Below, piece after piece: positions 6,397 through 14,637 of a stretch of DNA of 32,658 bases. The notes under the pieces were generated by a model. It had not been told where the DNA came from and searched no databases. It saw only the letters and a list, made by a program, of their open reading frames with translations. Each line of letters starts with the position of its first letter. The stretch's first letter is position 1. A program made the position numbers and the translations under genes. Source of the stretch: an uncultured Acidimicrobiales bacterium (lineage in GTDB: Bacteria; Actinomycetota; Acidimicrobiia; Acidimicrobiales; SHLQ01); assembly GCA_905479685.1 (NCBI GenBank), contig CAJQNJ010000119.1:1-32658 (forward strand), in the 5' to 3' direction.

Positions 6397-7899
6397 GTGC
6401 GTTTGTGGGGCTCGTTGAAGCGGATCAGTTTTTCTCTATTGGTGGTTTTGGTCATTGCCGCGACCACTGCCGGAGGGTTGACTGGCACATGGTCGGACAT
6501 TGGTCAGTCTTTTGTCTCGGTTACGGGCCGATCCGTGGTCGAACCGGGTCCCGCCCGAGTAGTTGTCGAAACTGATGGAGATGAAGTGGACGCACTCACA
6601 TCGGCGCCGGTTGCGCAGGCGGTTGTGATCCCTGTGACGAGTTCTGAAGCGCCACCCTTGACCGTGGGAACAGATGATGGTCCGATACCTTCACAACCTG
6701 ACGTGGATCAGGAGCCCGAGACCATAGTGCTCGGCACCACACTGACCACGCCCACAGTGAACGAGCCCGACTCGACAACGACGACCACGACGCAGGCCCC
6801 CACGACGACCGCGTCCACCACGACGGCAGCGCCGAGTACGACGGCAGCGGAAACACCCCTGACGACCAAGTCCCCAGCGACCAAGGCCCCGACGACGACG
6901 GCGGCTCCGGTCGACAATGGACCGGTCAAGGTCTCGAACAGTGGACACGCCAACGGCGGTGGCTTCTCGAACACCCCGATCGAAGCCGCACTGGCACAAG
7001 CCAAACCAGGGACGGTATTCGCCTTCGAGCCAGGCCAGCACAAGGCCCTCAAGGTTTCCTCGGTCAACGGCGCACAAGGCAACCCGATCGTCTTGACCGC
7101 CGCAGACAAGAACAACCGGCCGGTATTCACCGATGGCGGATACACCGCGCGTGCTGGCATCGAGGTGACCGGGTCATCCAATGTCGCGATCGCATACCTC
7201 GACGTCAGGAAGTCGATGTGGGGGATACGAGTCGAAGGCTCCTCGGGGATTGTCATCGATGCGGCCCGTGTGTCCGACATTGGCCAGGAAGGCATCCGCG
7301 TCACGCAACGTTCGTCGTGGGTCACGATTCGCAACTCGGTCATCTCGGGAACCGGGCGTCGATCCGGTACGGCGAGTGACGGACAGTCCTACTCGTTGTT
7401 CGGTGAGGGCATCTACATCGGGAGCGGCCAGGATTCGAGCGACGAAGTGCACCACATCGTGATCTCGGGGAACGATATTTCTCAGACGGGTACGGAGGCG
7501 ATCGATGTCAAAGCACCCGCCCATGATGTCGAGATCACGAAGAACGTCATCCACGACATCCAGACCGGAACCAGCGGTGCGATTGTCGTTCACCTCAAGG
7601 ATGACTACGTGGCGACGAGTCCGAACATCAGAGTCACGTACAACAAGATCTCGAACATCTCCACCAACTCTGGCCACCGCGACGGGGTGGGTGTCGTGAT
7701 CGGCTCCTCGGTCGATGTCATCGGCAACACGATTCGGAACACGGCCCACTACGGCATTCGGATAGAGGACAAGGGTTCTCAGGGCGGCAAGATCACTGTC
7801 AATATTGTCGACAACACTTTTGCATCGAATGGTCAGGGCGCCATCTGGCAGTCCGGCAACAAGGCGAAGGTCAACACCTCAGGGAACACGGGCGCCTGA
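6397..7899 (+). CDS. membrane-anchored parallel beta-helix protein (copy 1)
   Basis: 500-residue secreted protein. A short basic start is followed by one hydrophobic segment (about 10-30, signal anchor), a linker, a Thr/Ala/Pro-rich stalk (about 127-171) that looks like a glycosylated or wall-spanning spacer, and a right-handed parallel beta-helix (about 178-500) with repeated N-x-I and G-I-x-V turns. Conserved stretches shared with the gene at 11411-12874: DIGQEGIRV (294-302), GEGIY (336-340), EAIDVK (367-372), SGAIVVHL (393-400), HRDG (427-430). Such helices occur in polysaccharide lyases, hydrolases, epimerases and carbohydrate-binding surface proteins; I cannot assign a reaction. GTG 6397 is chosen because the frame upstream (from 6277) looks non-coding and a -10 box precedes this GTG. 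Its stop abuts the convergent flippase stop. Confidence 0.82.
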   Translation: MRLWGSLKRISFSLLVVLVIAATTAGGLTGTWSDIGQSFVSVTGRSVVEPGPARVVVETDGDEVDALTSAPVAQAVVIPVTSSEAPPLTVGTDDGPIPSQPDVDQEPETIVLGTTLTTPTVNEPDSTTTTTTQAPTTTASTTTAAPSTTAAETPLTTKSPATKAPTTTAAPVDNGPVKVSNSGHANGGGFSNTPIEAALAQAKPGTVFAFEPGQHKALKVSSVNGAQGNPIVLTAADKNNRPVFTDGGYTARAGIEVTGSSNVAIAYLDVRKSMWGIRVEGSSGIVIDAARVSDIGQEGIRVTQRSSWVTIRNSVISGTGRRSGTASDGQSYSLFGEGIYIGSGQDSSDEVHHIVISGNDISQTGTEAIDVKAPAHDVEITKNVIHDIQTGTSGAIVVHLKDDYVATSPNIRVTYNKISNISTNSGHRDGVGVVIGSSVDVIGNTIRNTAHYGIRIEDKGSQGGKITVNIVDNTFASNGQGAIWQSGNKAKVNTSGNTGA

Positions 7900-9159
7900 T
7901 CACTCGCTGGAGCGGTTTCCTTCTCGCCGAGCGAGAATGCTCACCGCGCCCCAGAGCAGTGCGGCGAACAGCATCTCTGCCACAAGGGTCGTCACAGCAG
8001 CGGCGCGCCAACCGTGCGTCGGGATGAACAGGATGTTGCCAACCAGGTTCACAACGGCCGTACCGAAGATGATCCAAGAGCGAACGTTGTGGTGATCAGC
8101 ACCAGTCAGCGCATTACCGGGAAAGTACTGCAGGCCCTTGGCCAGCGGAATGAAGGCCAGCCAACGGATCACGTCGACGGACTCTGCGTAGTCTGCGTCG
8201 TCGAGAATCAGGAGCACGAGCGGTGCTGCAAGGAATAGTCCGACGCCGGCGATGATTCCGTACCCGGCGGCGATGACGGTGAGCCGACGAGCGAAGGCCA
8301 TGGCTTCACGAACCGTCGACGACCCACGGCGAAAGAACTCGGCGTACGTTGCTCGAACCAACGCGATGAGTGGCACGGTGGACAGCTCGGCAATTCGGTA
8401 GCCGGGCGAGTACACCGCAGCATCGTTGGCAAGGTCATATGCGTTCAGTGCGATCTTGTCGATGTCGGTTTGGCCGCTCGATGATGTCTGCACGAAGACG
8501 AACCCAATGCCGTGCCAAAGGTCTTGTCGGTTCGGTGCTGCGAGACGGTGAGTTCCACCGAAGGTGCGGGCGACCTGAAACGAGCTGAATGCACCCCACG
8601 CCAACATGCCGACCAGAAGGAACGCCGCCCATTGTGCGAGTTGGTCATATCCGAGGAGGAAAAACGCGCCAAGAAGAGCAAGGCGAATGACTCCTCCGGT
8701 GAGATTGATGCGGAGCCCCACGTCAGAACGGTGATGCGCTTCGGTCATCATCGTCGCTGCCTGTGCGGTGTTGAATCCCACGAGTTGAGCAATGCCGAAC
8801 GCGACTACAACGTTGAGGGAAACATCAAATATCAGTGCAGAGATCGCGGTCGCGACCGCCGTGCCGAGCAGGCCGCCAATAGACGTCGCGGTGACCAGTT
8901 TGGCCCACGTCGTCGAGAACGGCAGCTCCCGCGCGACGGCGCGCACGCCAACATGATTCATCCCCCATTGGCTCACGGGTCCGAGCAAGGTCAACAGACC
9001 CAAGATCCCGACGTACCGGCCGAATTCCTCCTTGTCGAGGATCCCGGCCAACACGAAGATCGTGGCTGCGCGAGTCGCTTGAACGATCAGTTCGGCGACG
9101 AGTACGAATGCGGTGTTCTGAGCCAGTCCCTTGGTGGAACGGTCGACATCGATGCTCAC
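7900..9159 (-). CDS. Wzx-type flippase (MOP superfamily)
   Basis: 419-residue integral membrane protein with about a dozen hydrophobic segments spread along its length and the N-terminal pattern of polysaccharide-export flippases (first helix followed by GRYVGILGLLTLLGPVSQWG at about 47-66). The family moves undecaprenyl-diphosphate-linked repeat units across the cytoplasmic membrane. Its start overlaps the stop of the upstream GT2-GT4 fusion by four bases (ATGA), so the two are translationally coupled, and this is the last gene of the minus-strand run that begins at 18816. Its TGA meets the TGA of the convergent beta-helix gene as TGATCA. Specificity cannot be read from sequence. Confidence 0.88.
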   Translation of the reverse strand: MSIDVDRSTKGLAQNTAFVLVAELIVQATRAATIFVLAGILDKEEFGRYVGILGLLTLLGPVSQWGMNHVGVRAVARELPFSTTWAKLVTATSIGGLLGTAVATAISALIFDVSLNVVVAFGIAQLVGFNTAQAATMMTEAHHRSDVGLRINLTGGVIRLALLGAFFLLGYDQLAQWAAFLLVGMLAWGAFSSFQVARTFGGTHRLAAPNRQDLWHGIGFVFVQTSSSGQTDIDKIALNAYDLANDAAVYSPGYRIAELSTVPLIALVRATYAEFFRRGSSTVREAMAFARRLTVIAAGYGIIAGVGLFLAAPLVLLILDDADYAESVDVIRWLAFIPLAKGLQYFPGNALTGADHHNVRSWIIFGTAVVNLVGNILFIPTHGWRAAAVTTLVAEMLFAALLWGAVSILARREGNRSSE

Positions 9160-11306
9160 GGGTGGTTGCTCATCGCCAATGCGTCGACGACGCCACTCGC
9201 GAAGTTCTCGGCCATGCGCTCGATCGTCAGCTCGAATCCTGTCTCGACGGCGCCGTTCTGGAGAAGGGCAAGGAGAATCGGGTCGTGGAGAATTTCGGCG
9301 ACTCGATTGGCATAGTCGGTGGGTGACGGATCGCCGGAGACAATCACACCGTTCTTGCCATCGATCAGATAGTCGATCTCCGGGCTGTGGTAATCGATGT
9401 CGGTGGTGATCGTCGGCAGACCCAAAGCAAACGCATCGACAATATTGAGCCCGACCATGCCTGGCATCAGTTGTATCGACCCGGTGGCGGCCAGGCGAAG
9501 CCGGTCATCTCCATACCGCGGTCCCACGTAATGGATCCACGGAGCTGCTCTGGCAGCTCGTTCCACCATGTCGCGTTCGCTTCCTCCACCGATGATGAGC
9601 ATCTCGAAGTCCGGAATGAGACGTCGGATCTGTTCAGCGGCATCGAGGAGAAACTGGGTTCGTTTCGGCGGGTAGATCCCGCCCATGAAGACAGCAACCG
9701 GCCCCGAACCCATGCCCAGCTCGTTGCGCACGTTCGAGGCGCTGTCTGCTGGTAGCGCACGTACGACGGCTCGAATATGGGCGGTGTCTGTGGTGTTCAT
9801 GACCGATGTGACTCTGTCAGGAGGCATTCCGGCATCGATCGCGGCGCGGGCCGACAGGTCGTTGTACGCGAAGAACCAGTGCGCTCGTTCCGTCAGGCGT
9901 CGCTTCAGGCCTTCCCCTGACTGCCCTTCGAGTAGCGCCTGGAAGTTCTTCCCATGGCCCCAGAAGGCATGGCGTGTGCGCAGCGGCCGTTGGCCGTACG
10001 CCAGGACCACATTGAAGAGCTGTTTGGACGCCTGCTCGGTGATCACGAGGTCTGATCCGTACGCGACGTCGAATCCTGGTTGCCAAAGGAGAGACCGCCC
10101 TGCGATCGAGAATTCGCGAAGTGGGCGGATTTCTGCCCACGGCATCGATGCCCGATCACCCTTCGCCCGGTCTTCAGCGAGGCCTTCGGCGACGATCAGA
10201 CGTAGCTCGATGTTCTTCGATGCAAGTGTGGTGCGGAGCGCTTCGTAGAACGCAACACGATAGTGGTTCGTGTTCTTGATCAGGATCGAGACAACAGGCT
10301 GGCCAGCGTCTTGTCGCGATATCTGAGATTTGGAACGTCGTGTGAATGTCCCGGGTGACAAGGCAGCCGATGCGCCAATCTTGCCGAAGCCGGTCAGACG
10401 ACGTCCGGAGGCCACAGCAGCTCCACCTTGGCGAAACAGCGTGGCGCTGAGGGTTTGCCGGTCGCTCACACGCCGATCCCGGCGGGGCAACATCTCCTCG
10501 GTGGCAAGGAAGTTCTCCCATGTCGGTTCATCACGGCCGGCGCGGATCGCGTCCATACATTGTTTGGTGTACCGCAGACGCTCTGCGTGTTCGGACGCTC
10601 TGCTGGAGGTCACCGAACCGTCGTGGATGCGATGCGCAAAGCTGCGTCGAGGGTCCGCGAGAACGGGATGCTCGAACCCGAGACGCGTGAATGTGGCGAG
10701 ATCCATCGCGGATCCGAAACGCTCTTCGAAGCCACCGATCGAGGAGAGGAGTTCGGTCCTGTAGATCGCCGAGGGAAACACGACCTCGATCAACTCGCCT
10801 GCATCGATTGTGGCTCTCCACGCGTCGAGAGATGCGGGCCCGTAGTCCTTGTTCGTAGAGAACTTCGGATCGTCGTAGGTGCCACTGACGCGTCGGCAGA
10901 AGGAGCCGATGACGGCGGGGGTAGGAGTGGTGGACCAGAAGAGGTCGAGAAGTTTAGAAACGCGTGGTTCGAGGACGAGGTCGTCGTCGCCCATGAACGT
11001 CACGAAATCGGTGGTCGTTGCGGCAAGAGCCGTGTTGTGCGAGCCAGCGATCGTGAGTCGGGTGGGAAGCGTCTCGATCGCCATCGGGCCGTCCCACGGT
11101 TCGAGAAGTCCCTCGATGTCTTGTGCGAGCAGCGGGTCGTCGGGTCCGTTGAGAACCACACGCAACGAGACTCCAACGGGTGTGGTGTCGAGAAGGGAGC
11201 GGAGGGCTGCCTGAAGATAGCCATCTCGTCCGATGGTGCAGACACAAATCGTCAGGTCGGCAGGCACCGGAGCTCGATCGAGCAACCTGTCTTCGTTCTC
11301 TGCCAT
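9156..11306 (-). CDS. bifunctional GT2-GT4 fusion glycosyltransferase
   Basis: 716-residue protein that joins two glycosyltransferase folds. The N-terminal part (about 16-240) is GT-A/GT2: a first strand LTICVCTIGRD (18-28), an acidic cluster MGDDDL (105-110) in the place of the metal-binding DxD, and a late His. The C-terminal part (about 337-710) is GT-B/GT4: GGIYPPKR (542-549), a GGGSE loop (573-577) and GLNIVDAFALGLP (619-631). At the classical EX7E site the two glutamates read Gly616 and Asp624. The linker (about 260-335) is basic. No membrane segment. Such a protein could add two successive sugars. A 104-base gap separates it from the upstream beta-helix gene. The fusion could instead be two families with one inactive half. 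Confidence 0.86.
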   Translation of the reverse strand: MAENEDRLLDRAPVPADLTICVCTIGRDGYLQAALRSLLDTTPVGVSLRVVLNGPDDPLLAQDIEGLLEPWDGPMAIETLPTRLTIAGSHNTALAATTTDFVTFMGDDDLVLEPRVSKLLDLFWSTTPTPAVIGSFCRRVSGTYDDPKFSTNKDYGPASLDAWRATIDAGELIEVVFPSAIYRTELLSSIGGFEERFGSAMDLATFTRLGFEHPVLADPRRSFAHRIHDGSVTSSRASEHAERLRYTKQCMDAIRAGRDEPTWENFLATEEMLPRRDRRVSDRQTLSATLFRQGGAAVASGRRLTGFGKIGASAALSPGTFTRRSKSQISRQDAGQPVVSILIKNTNHYRVAFYEALRTTLASKNIELRLIVAEGLAEDRAKGDRASMPWAEIRPLREFSIAGRSLLWQPGFDVAYGSDLVITEQASKQLFNVVLAYGQRPLRTRHAFWGHGKNFQALLEGQSGEGLKRRLTERAHWFFAYNDLSARAAIDAGMPPDRVTSVMNTTDTAHIRAVVRALPADSASNVRNELGMGSGPVAVFMGGIYPPKRTQFLLDAAEQIRRLIPDFEMLIIGGGSERDMVERAARAAPWIHYVGPRYGDDRLRLAATGSIQLMPGMVGLNIVDAFALGLPTITTDIDYHSPEIDYLIDGKNGVIVSGDPSPTDYANRVAEILHDPILLALLQNGAVETGFELTIERMAENFASGVVDALAMSNHP

Positions 11307-11410
11307 TTCGTCGAGCCTCGTCGATTCCGATTCAGTAAGGGTCTACCAAGCGCCGATTCGTCGTCGACACACCCTAACTGTCTGACCAATCGGCAGGCTG
11401 CGTTCGACCT

Positions 11411-12874
11411 TCAGCTGTCGGAGTCATCTCCATGGTCACGTTCGACCGCACCGAACGTAACCGGTCCGTCTGTCGGGCGCGCATCTCCGTTCAGGTCGTC
11501 GACCACTCCCACGCTCGGGGCAGAGGACAATTCGGAAGCTGCGTCGTCTGTCAGCCGGTAGTTGCCCCGATCGGCGGCGACGTACACGTCGCCCGCAGCC
11601 TGGCGGTTCTCTTCGCCGCCGGTGCCGAGGTTGTTCCTGCTGGCGACTTGCATCCCGCGTCCCTCGGAGACCACCGAGCCAATCTCTCCGGCGTTGAGGA
11701 AGGTGTTGTGCAGTACTGACGCGATGCCGCCACTTCCACGGAGGAAAATCCCGCGGTGTTGGCAGTTGTGTAGGACGTTGTTGACGATGCGGATCTCAAC
11801 TTGGCTCACGATGCAGTTGCCATCACGGTGGGGCGAAGATCGAGTGACGTTTCGGATCACGTTGCGCTCGATATTGATGTTCGGGTTGCCATCTTGGTCG
11901 CCGTTGAGGTGAATCACGATTGCCCCAGACGTGTTCGTCACCACGTCGGACACGATGTTTCCGATGATGTCGACGTTCGTCGAAGGTCGCTTGATGTCGA
12001 TCGCCTCGTCCGTCGTGCGCATCACCCGGTTGTTGATGATCATCACCCGATCGATCACGTCAACGCCTCCGGGTGATCCGGTACCGACGTATATACCTTC
12101 GCCGTTCGCTCGACCGTTGTCGGTTCGACGGCCTGTGTCCGCCACGATGTTGCTGTCGATGCGGACGTTCGTCGAACCTGCCTTGACCCGGATCCCTTCC
12201 TGGCCGATGTCGGCAACGTCGAGTCCGCGGACCGTGATGTGGTGGGAGTTCTCGATGTACACGCCCCACAAGGCTTGACGTACTCGCATTCCGACGATCT
12301 CGACGTGCTCCGAGTCCCGAATGAGAACCCCTGCGTCTGCGCTGTATCCCTCTCCACGGAACTCGACACCGGCAGCTGCCTCGATGTGGATTGGAGCTTC
12401 CGTGGTGCCCGCAAGACCAACGATCCTCAGCGGGGGATAGGTGCCGGGTTGCAGGACGATGACTCCGCCCGGATTCAGAACCTCGAGGGCGGCCCCTAGC
12501 GTGATTCGTGCTTGCTCGGGGCTGTCTCCGGTTCGATCGTCTCCTCCATCCGGTGCCAGGTAGACAACATCGAACGACGTCGGCAGAGGTGCCGTGGTGC
12601 TGGAGCGTTCGGCTCGTGTTTCGGTGGTCGGAGCGATTGTGTCAGCTTCACGGACCGGCTCGCTACTGCTCGCACTGGAGGAGTTGAACGGGAGAGAAGA
12701 CGACGCAGAATTCTCTGGGCCTTCGGCGTCGCTGCCACACGAAGCAAGAATGACGATGGCAGCGACAACGAGGTGAAGTGATCGCGGCGCGCGTGCAGGA
12801 TCGTCGTTACCTCGTTCGAGGTCCGGTTGCAGGCTGAGCCATGCGATGCCCCGAGGGCGGAAGAAACGCAACAC
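11411..12874 (-). CDS. lipoprotein parallel beta-helix protein (copy 2)
   Basis: 487-residue secreted protein. A long basic n-region and short hydrophobic core (about 33-43) end in a lipobox, LASC, with Cys46 as the lipidated residue. A Ser/Thr-rich spacer (about 53-98) follows, then a DUF1565-like entry (VYLAPDGGDDRTGDSPEQA, about 104-122, and a VLQPGTY turn at about 140-146) and a right-handed beta-helix. It shares a series of motifs with the protein at 6397-7899 (WGVYIE, DIGQEGIRV at 222-230, GEGIY, EAID, TSGAIVIHL, HRDG) and is a paralogue. GTG 12874 is preferred over a start at 13108 because the longer version overlaps the neighbouring gene and its extra residues look non-coding. Likely role: modification or binding of the exported polysaccharide, outside the membrane. 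Reaction unknown. Confidence 0.8.
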   Translation of the reverse strand: MLRFFRPRGIAWLSLQPDLERGNDDPARAPRSLHLVVAAIVILASCGSDAEGPENSASSSLPFNSSSASSSEPVREADTIAPTTETRAERSSTTAPLPTSFDVVYLAPDGGDDRTGDSPEQARITLGAALEVLNPGGVIVLQPGTYPPLRIVGLAGTTEAPIHIEAAAGVEFRGEGYSADAGVLIRDSEHVEIVGMRVRQALWGVYIENSHHITVRGLDVADIGQEGIRVKAGSTNVRIDSNIVADTGRRTDNGRANGEGIYVGTGSPGGVDVIDRVMIINNRVMRTTDEAIDIKRPSTNVDIIGNIVSDVVTNTSGAIVIHLNGDQDGNPNINIERNVIRNVTRSSPHRDGNCIVSQVEIRIVNNVLHNCQHRGIFLRGSGGIASVLHNTFLNAGEIGSVVSEGRGMQVASRNNLGTGGEENRQAAGDVYVAADRGNYRLTDDAASELSSAPSVGVVDDLNGDARPTDGPVTFGAVERDHGDDSDS

Positions 12875-12957
12875 GAGTGGTCGACGGTACCTCGAATCGT
12901 GCGCACTGTGTGATCGGCTCGGTTTGCGATGATCCCGCTGACACCAGGTTGATCGCG

Positions 12958-14478
12958 TCAGTTCTTCAGGCTGGCGTCGCCGAAGGTATTCCCTTCGATG
13001 CGCACATTCGTTGTGCATGTGCCCGGGATCCAGGCGTGGTTCGTGCCGTTGGGGAGGTGCTGATTGTCCATCCAGACTCGGTTGCCAGTGATGACATGGT
13101 CGCGACACTGGCTGCTGTACCCGTAGTGGTTGATCGTCATTCCGACAGTGGTCTTGTGTGGAACGTTGCCGGTTCCGAGGATGGTGTTGTTCCGAACGGT
13201 GATGTGGTCACCGCCCGCCAGGTTGATACCCACGTGGCCGGGATTGATCAGCACGTTGTTCTCGGCGACGATGTACTGACTTGGACCCACCGACGAGTTC
13301 CCGTCCCCGAGAATCATTCCGGTACCCGTGGTGCTCGGGCCGCCGTTGCGCATTCGATTGCCCGAGATGCGGATGGGACTCGAGCTTGTTCCCGATGAGC
13401 TATAGAGGTTGATCATGTCTTCGTAGTCGGAGTCCCATCGGCCGCGACCTTCGATGACGTTGTTGGTGATCGTCATGTTCGATGCGCCGCGCACTCGACT
13501 GATCTGGACGGCGTTTCGTCCGGCGTCGAAGAACCGGTTGCTGTCGATCGCGATGTTTGATGAAGCGCCGTGGATTTTGATGGCTCGGTTTCCCTTGTCG
13601 CCGTCCTTCTGGCTGATGTCGCTGCGAATGTGTCTGATCGTGTTGTTTCGGATCGTGATGTTGGTTCCCGAAGCGATTTGAATGGCGTTGTTGCGGTCGC
13701 CGCCGAAACGTTCGCTCGACATGTTCTCGATGAGTGACCCTTGGATGGAGATGTTGCTGGCGTTCTCAATGTTGATGAGGCCGGTGTCGTAGTGGGAACC
13801 AACTGCCTTTTGGGTTCCGCAGTCTCGGACGGTGACGTTTCGGATCGTGATGTTTCTCACGCCAACGAGGCTGAGGCATCTTCCATTGGGATTGGAGATG
13901 ATCAGATTCTCGAGGATGACGTCGCTTTGGCCATCGAGGTTCTGGAACCCGACCGATCGACAGTTGGTTTGACAGCCAACCGAGCCACCTGGTGACGTTG
14001 TCGCCTTGGCTGGAGCCCGGGTCGTCGGGGGCGTTGTCTTGGCCGGTGCGGCGGTCGTGGCTGGCGCTGCTGTGGTGGTGGGTGTCGTGGTCGCGCGTTG
14101 TGCTGGAGCGGTGGTGGACGGGGACACCTGACCTGGTACGACTGCAGTTGCTTGCGCCTCAGATGTCGATGGCGTCGCGGTCGTCGTGGTCTGGCCGTTC
14201 GTAGCTGGCTGAGCCTGAGGAGGGTTGCGTGTTGCCGGCGGCACGCGGTCGGATTCCGAGAAGGCCAGCGCTGTCGGTGCATCCTGGATCGTCGAGGGCT
14301 CGTGGATCGACCGGCCTGGTGCTGGTTCGTAGGCAACTCGGCCTTTCGACGGCTCCACGAGTTGTCGAGCAGTCTCTTCGCCGGTTGCCACCGACGACAT
14401 GCTCTCTAGCGTGGTGGTCTCGGCACCGGGGGCGCGAAGCCAGAAGAGGGCACCGACGAGAACGATGGAGATCGCCAC
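12958..14478 (-). CDS. signal-anchored parallel beta-helix protein (copy 3)
   Basis: 506 residues from GTG 14478: a short hydrophobic segment (2-14), a spacer, a Thr/Pro/Ala-rich stalk (about 95-165), a Cys pair (169 and 173), then a right-handed beta-helix to the C-terminus made of many N-x-I-x-I-x-x-N turns. It is more distant from the other two helix proteins and lacks their DIGQEGIRV block. The chosen start leaves almost no n-region and a hydrophobic core of only 13 residues. The frame stays open for 27 codons upstream to a TGA at 14560-14562 and encodes a plausible N-terminus (FEVPEDFVIKPQHSLQVAG), but contains no ATG, GTG or TTG. The TGA lies inside the 25-bp tandem repeat, so the native start may have been lost to it. 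Possibly N-terminally damaged. Confidence 0.76.
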   Translation of the reverse strand: MAISIVLVGALFWLRAPGAETTTLESMSSVATGEETARQLVEPSKGRVAYEPAPGRSIHEPSTIQDAPTALAFSESDRVPPATRNPPQAQPATNGQTTTTATPSTSEAQATAVVPGQVSPSTTAPAQRATTTPTTTAAPATTAAPAKTTPPTTRAPAKATTSPGGSVGCQTNCRSVGFQNLDGQSDVILENLIISNPNGRCLSLVGVRNITIRNVTVRDCGTQKAVGSHYDTGLINIENASNISIQGSLIENMSSERFGGDRNNAIQIASGTNITIRNNTIRHIRSDISQKDGDKGNRAIKIHGASSNIAIDSNRFFDAGRNAVQISRVRGASNMTITNNVIEGRGRWDSDYEDMINLYSSSGTSSSPIRISGNRMRNGGPSTTGTGMILGDGNSSVGPSQYIVAENNVLINPGHVGINLAGGDHITVRNNTILGTGNVPHKTTVGMTINHYGYSSQCRDHVITGNRVWMDNQHLPNGTNHAWIPGTCTTNVRIEGNTFGDASLKN

Positions 14479-14550
14479 ACCGGCGACTTGAAGGGAATGT
14501 TGCGGTTTGATGACGAAGTCTTCGGGAACTTCGAATGACGCCTTGAGCAG

Positions 14551-14600
14551 AAAGTGGGGTCAGACCACGTTGCTCAAAGTGGGGTCAGACCACGTTGCTC
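14551..14600. repeat. two exact tandem copies of a 25-bp unit
   Basis: Bases 14551-14575 and 14576-14600 are identical 25-mers beginning AAAGTGGGGTCAGACCACG. Each unit contains the dyad GGTCAGACC. The pair lies between the ligase gene and the third beta-helix gene, and its first copy supplies the in-frame TGA (14560-14562) that ends the upstream extension of the helix gene. It may be a small dispersed repeat, for instance of the REP kind, but that needs a genome-wide count. Confidence 0.85.
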
Positions 14601-14637
14601 ATTGCTCCAGTCATCGGCGCTCCCAACGACGTCGGGG

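Noticed and set aside
6770-6910. ACG-rich repeat as a mobile or satellite repeat
   Set aside because: It is the coding sequence of a Thr/Ala/Pro-rich stalk; the repeats follow the codon frame and similar stalks occur in the other helix proteins.
8512-9315. Plus-strand frame of 267 codons
   Set aside because: Antisense to the flippase and rich in Arg, Cys and Gln, as shadows in GC-rich DNA are; no domain.
10428-11561. Plus-strand frame of 377 codons
   Set aside because: Lies antisense to the GT2-GT4 fusion, whose motifs are unmistakable; it has no recognisable domain.
12875-13108. 78-residue N-terminal extension of the lipoprotein beta-helix gene
   Set aside because: Its residues are His/Arg/Pro-rich, it overlaps the neighbouring helix gene, and it would bury the lipobox deep in the chain.
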